Source of the DNA: Fusobacterium ulcerans ATCC 49185
GTDB taxonomy: Bacteria > Fusobacteriota > Fusobacteriia > Fusobacteriales > Fusobacteriaceae
NCBI RefSeq assembly: GCF_900683735.1
Contig: NZ_LR215979.1
Location: 3,775,420 to 3,839,419, forward strand
DNA: 64,000 nucleotides
Reading direction: 5' to 3'
Below the pieces are notes generated by a model. It made no database searches. It worked only from the letters and a program-made list of their open reading frames with translations, and was not told the DNA's origin. Of the stretch, positions 62,924 through 64,000 are shown in pieces (positions within the stretch are counted from its first letter, which is position 1; each line of letters opens with the position of its first letter). The position numbers and the translations under genes were made by a program.

Positions 62924-63274
62924 TTGAAAAGAAAATTTTTATATTTTATGATTGCTTGTGTATTTGCAATTGTAACTACATCTAGTGCAACTCAAAATAC
63001 TTCCCTTCCTATTTTTAGAGAAGTTACAACTAATAGAATATTTGAAGATATACAAAAAAATAATGAAAAAAATTATCCGCTCTTTACAATCAAAAAAATT
63101 GATATGGAAAAAGGGATTGTTCATAAAGATGAAATTGTATATTTGGAAGATAAGCTGAAAATTGAAGTATATTCTCTTCCAGAAATGAAAACTGAATTAA
63201 TGGAAAAAGTGATTAGGTTAAGACCTATTTATACAATATTATCTCGTTATAAAGAACGGGTACTTCGAAATTAG
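62924..63274 (+). CDS. Small exported protein preceding gltS, family copy 2
   Basis: A 116-residue protein starting at TTG after GGAGGGG. The signal-like segment (RKFLYFMIACVFAIVTTSSA) and C-terminal PIYTILSRYKERVLRN parallel the protein at 60791-61150 (PYYTILYRYKSRVLRI), while the middle (FKIKK-type basic and acidic residues) has diverged. It lies 54 bp upstream of gltS. Two copies of the same two-gene arrangement suggest a functional link with transport. Confidence 0.62.
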   Translation: MKRKFLYFMIACVFAIVTTSSATQNTSLPIFREVTTNRIFEDIQKNNEKNYPLFTIKKIDMEKGIVHKDEIVYLEDKLKIEVYSLPEMKTELMEKVIRLRPIYTILSRYKERVLRN

Positions 63275-63328
63275 AAAATCCATATATTTTTTATTAAAAA
63301 CAATAAAATATTATATGGAGGGAAAATT

Positions 63329-64000
63329 ATGTTGACACTAAATTTTAATATGGCAGAAACACTGGCAGTTGCAATAGTTGTACTTTTACTTGGTAGAGAG
63401 GTTAAGAAAAGAGTTGCTTTTCTTGAAAGATTCTTTATCCCTGCTCCAGTAGTAGGTGGAGTTATATTTTCTATACTTCTATTGATTGGACATAATACTG
63501 GTGCTTTCAGCTTTAATTTTGATGGTGTTTTGAAAGATTTTCTAATGTTGATATTCTTCACTACAATAGGATTTACTGCAAGTGGAAAACTATTGAAAAA
63601 AGGTGGAGTTGGAGTTGCTATATTCCTGATAACTGCTACTGTTCTTGTAATAATTCAAGATATAGTAGGAGTATCATTAGCTAAAGTATTTGGACTTAAT
63701 CCATTACTTGGACTTGCTGTAGGTTCTATACCATTAACAGGGGGACATGGAACTTCTGGAGCATTTGGACCAGTTCTTGAAGAATTTGGAGCTACAGGAG
63801 GACTTTCTGTTTCAATAGCTGCTGCAACTTATGGATTAATTGCAGGATGTCTAATTGGAGGTCCTATTGCTAAAAGACTTAAAGAAAAATATAATTTAAA
63901 ACCTAACTTAGAAGAAGCAGGAATGTCAATTGAAGAATTAGAAGATGAAACTGCTAAACCAGTATCAGAGTCTACTTTATTTGATGCAGTAGTAGTTATT
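63329..64000 (+). CDS. gltS: Sodium/glutamate symporter (5' part)
   Basis: The first 224 residues of a GltS-family protein; the gene runs off the right edge. Residues 1-200 contain about six helices and the GltS pattern, with ERFFIPAPVVGGVIFS, PLTGGHGTSGAFGPVLEEFG and ATYGLIAGCLIGGPIAKRL. It imports glutamate with Na+. It has a GGAGGG site and follows a small exported protein by 54 bp. Glutamate fermentation is usual in Fusobacterium, so this is a plausible nutrient importer. Confidence 0.92.
   Translation, partial: MLTLNFNMAETLAVAIVVLLLGREVKKRVAFLERFFIPAPVVGGVIFSILLLIGHNTGAFSFNFDGVLKDFLMLIFFTTIGFTASGKLLKKGGVGVAIFLITATVLVIIQDIVGVSLAKVFGLNPLLGLAVGSIPLTGGHGTSGAFGPVLEEFGATGGLSVSIAAATYGLIAGCLIGGPIAKRLKEKYNLKPNLEEAGMSIEELEDETAKPVSESTLFDAVVVI

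Overview
This AT-rich window, with short gene spacing, Gram-negative surface proteins and Firmicute-like regulation, looks like a Fusobacterium chromosome. Supporting signs are FadA-type small adhesin proteins, a giant type V autotransporter with many GIGIY-type repeats, L-methionine gamma-lyase next to an NhaC-type carrier, and Na+-coupled carriers for several solutes. I infer the genus only; the species cannot be fixed from this sequence.

Layout. 1-2242: end of an ABC importer operon (binding protein, permease, ATPase). 2421-4403: an Mrp/Nbp35-type ATPase and an exported endonuclease/exonuclease/phosphatase-fold protein. 4915-7822: a small replication module (initiator-like protein, DnaC/DnaI-type loader, excisionase-like HTH, two small coiled-coil genes and a possible third), probably a prophage or plasmid remnant. 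7934-8179: a striking element bounded by perfect 26-bp inverted repeats. 8225-10597: decaying genes (two HU-like, two lipoproteins, one FadA-like) with single-base frameshifts, several at homopolymers. 9700-23244: a surface adhesion locus with small exported coiled-coil proteins, the 3386-residue autotransporter, and intact SurA-N-like and FadA-like genes downstream.

23490-26998 (minus): lysC-dapA-dapB-dapH, the acetylase branch of diaminopimelate/lysine synthesis. 27877-32053: NhaC-type carrier and methionine gamma-lyase, divergent from a MocR-type regulator. 32113-46621: a large potassium and osmolyte island. It holds an osmoprotectant ABC system with CBS domains, kdpFABC, and, divergently, an operon headed by a ydaO-type c-di-AMP riboswitch that encodes a sensor kinase, two response regulators, a split TrkA, TrkH and a free-standing KdpD N-terminal/USP protein. 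Second-messenger control of K+ and compatible solutes is the most coherent system in the window.

46685-48873: M23 peptidase and MATE exporter. 49049-52674: FMN riboswitch and ribH-ribD-ribE-ribBA. 52788-56268: housekeeping genes rluD-like, rnhB, yraN, zinc ribbon, comF-like and an unknown. 56362-58655: tpiA and gpmI. 59115-64000: two nearly identical NhaC-type carriers and gltS (cut by the window end); the second carrier and gltS are each preceded by a small exported protein with the same C-terminal motif, which may be an undescribed family. No rRNA, tRNA, CRISPR array, transposase or integrase was seen.
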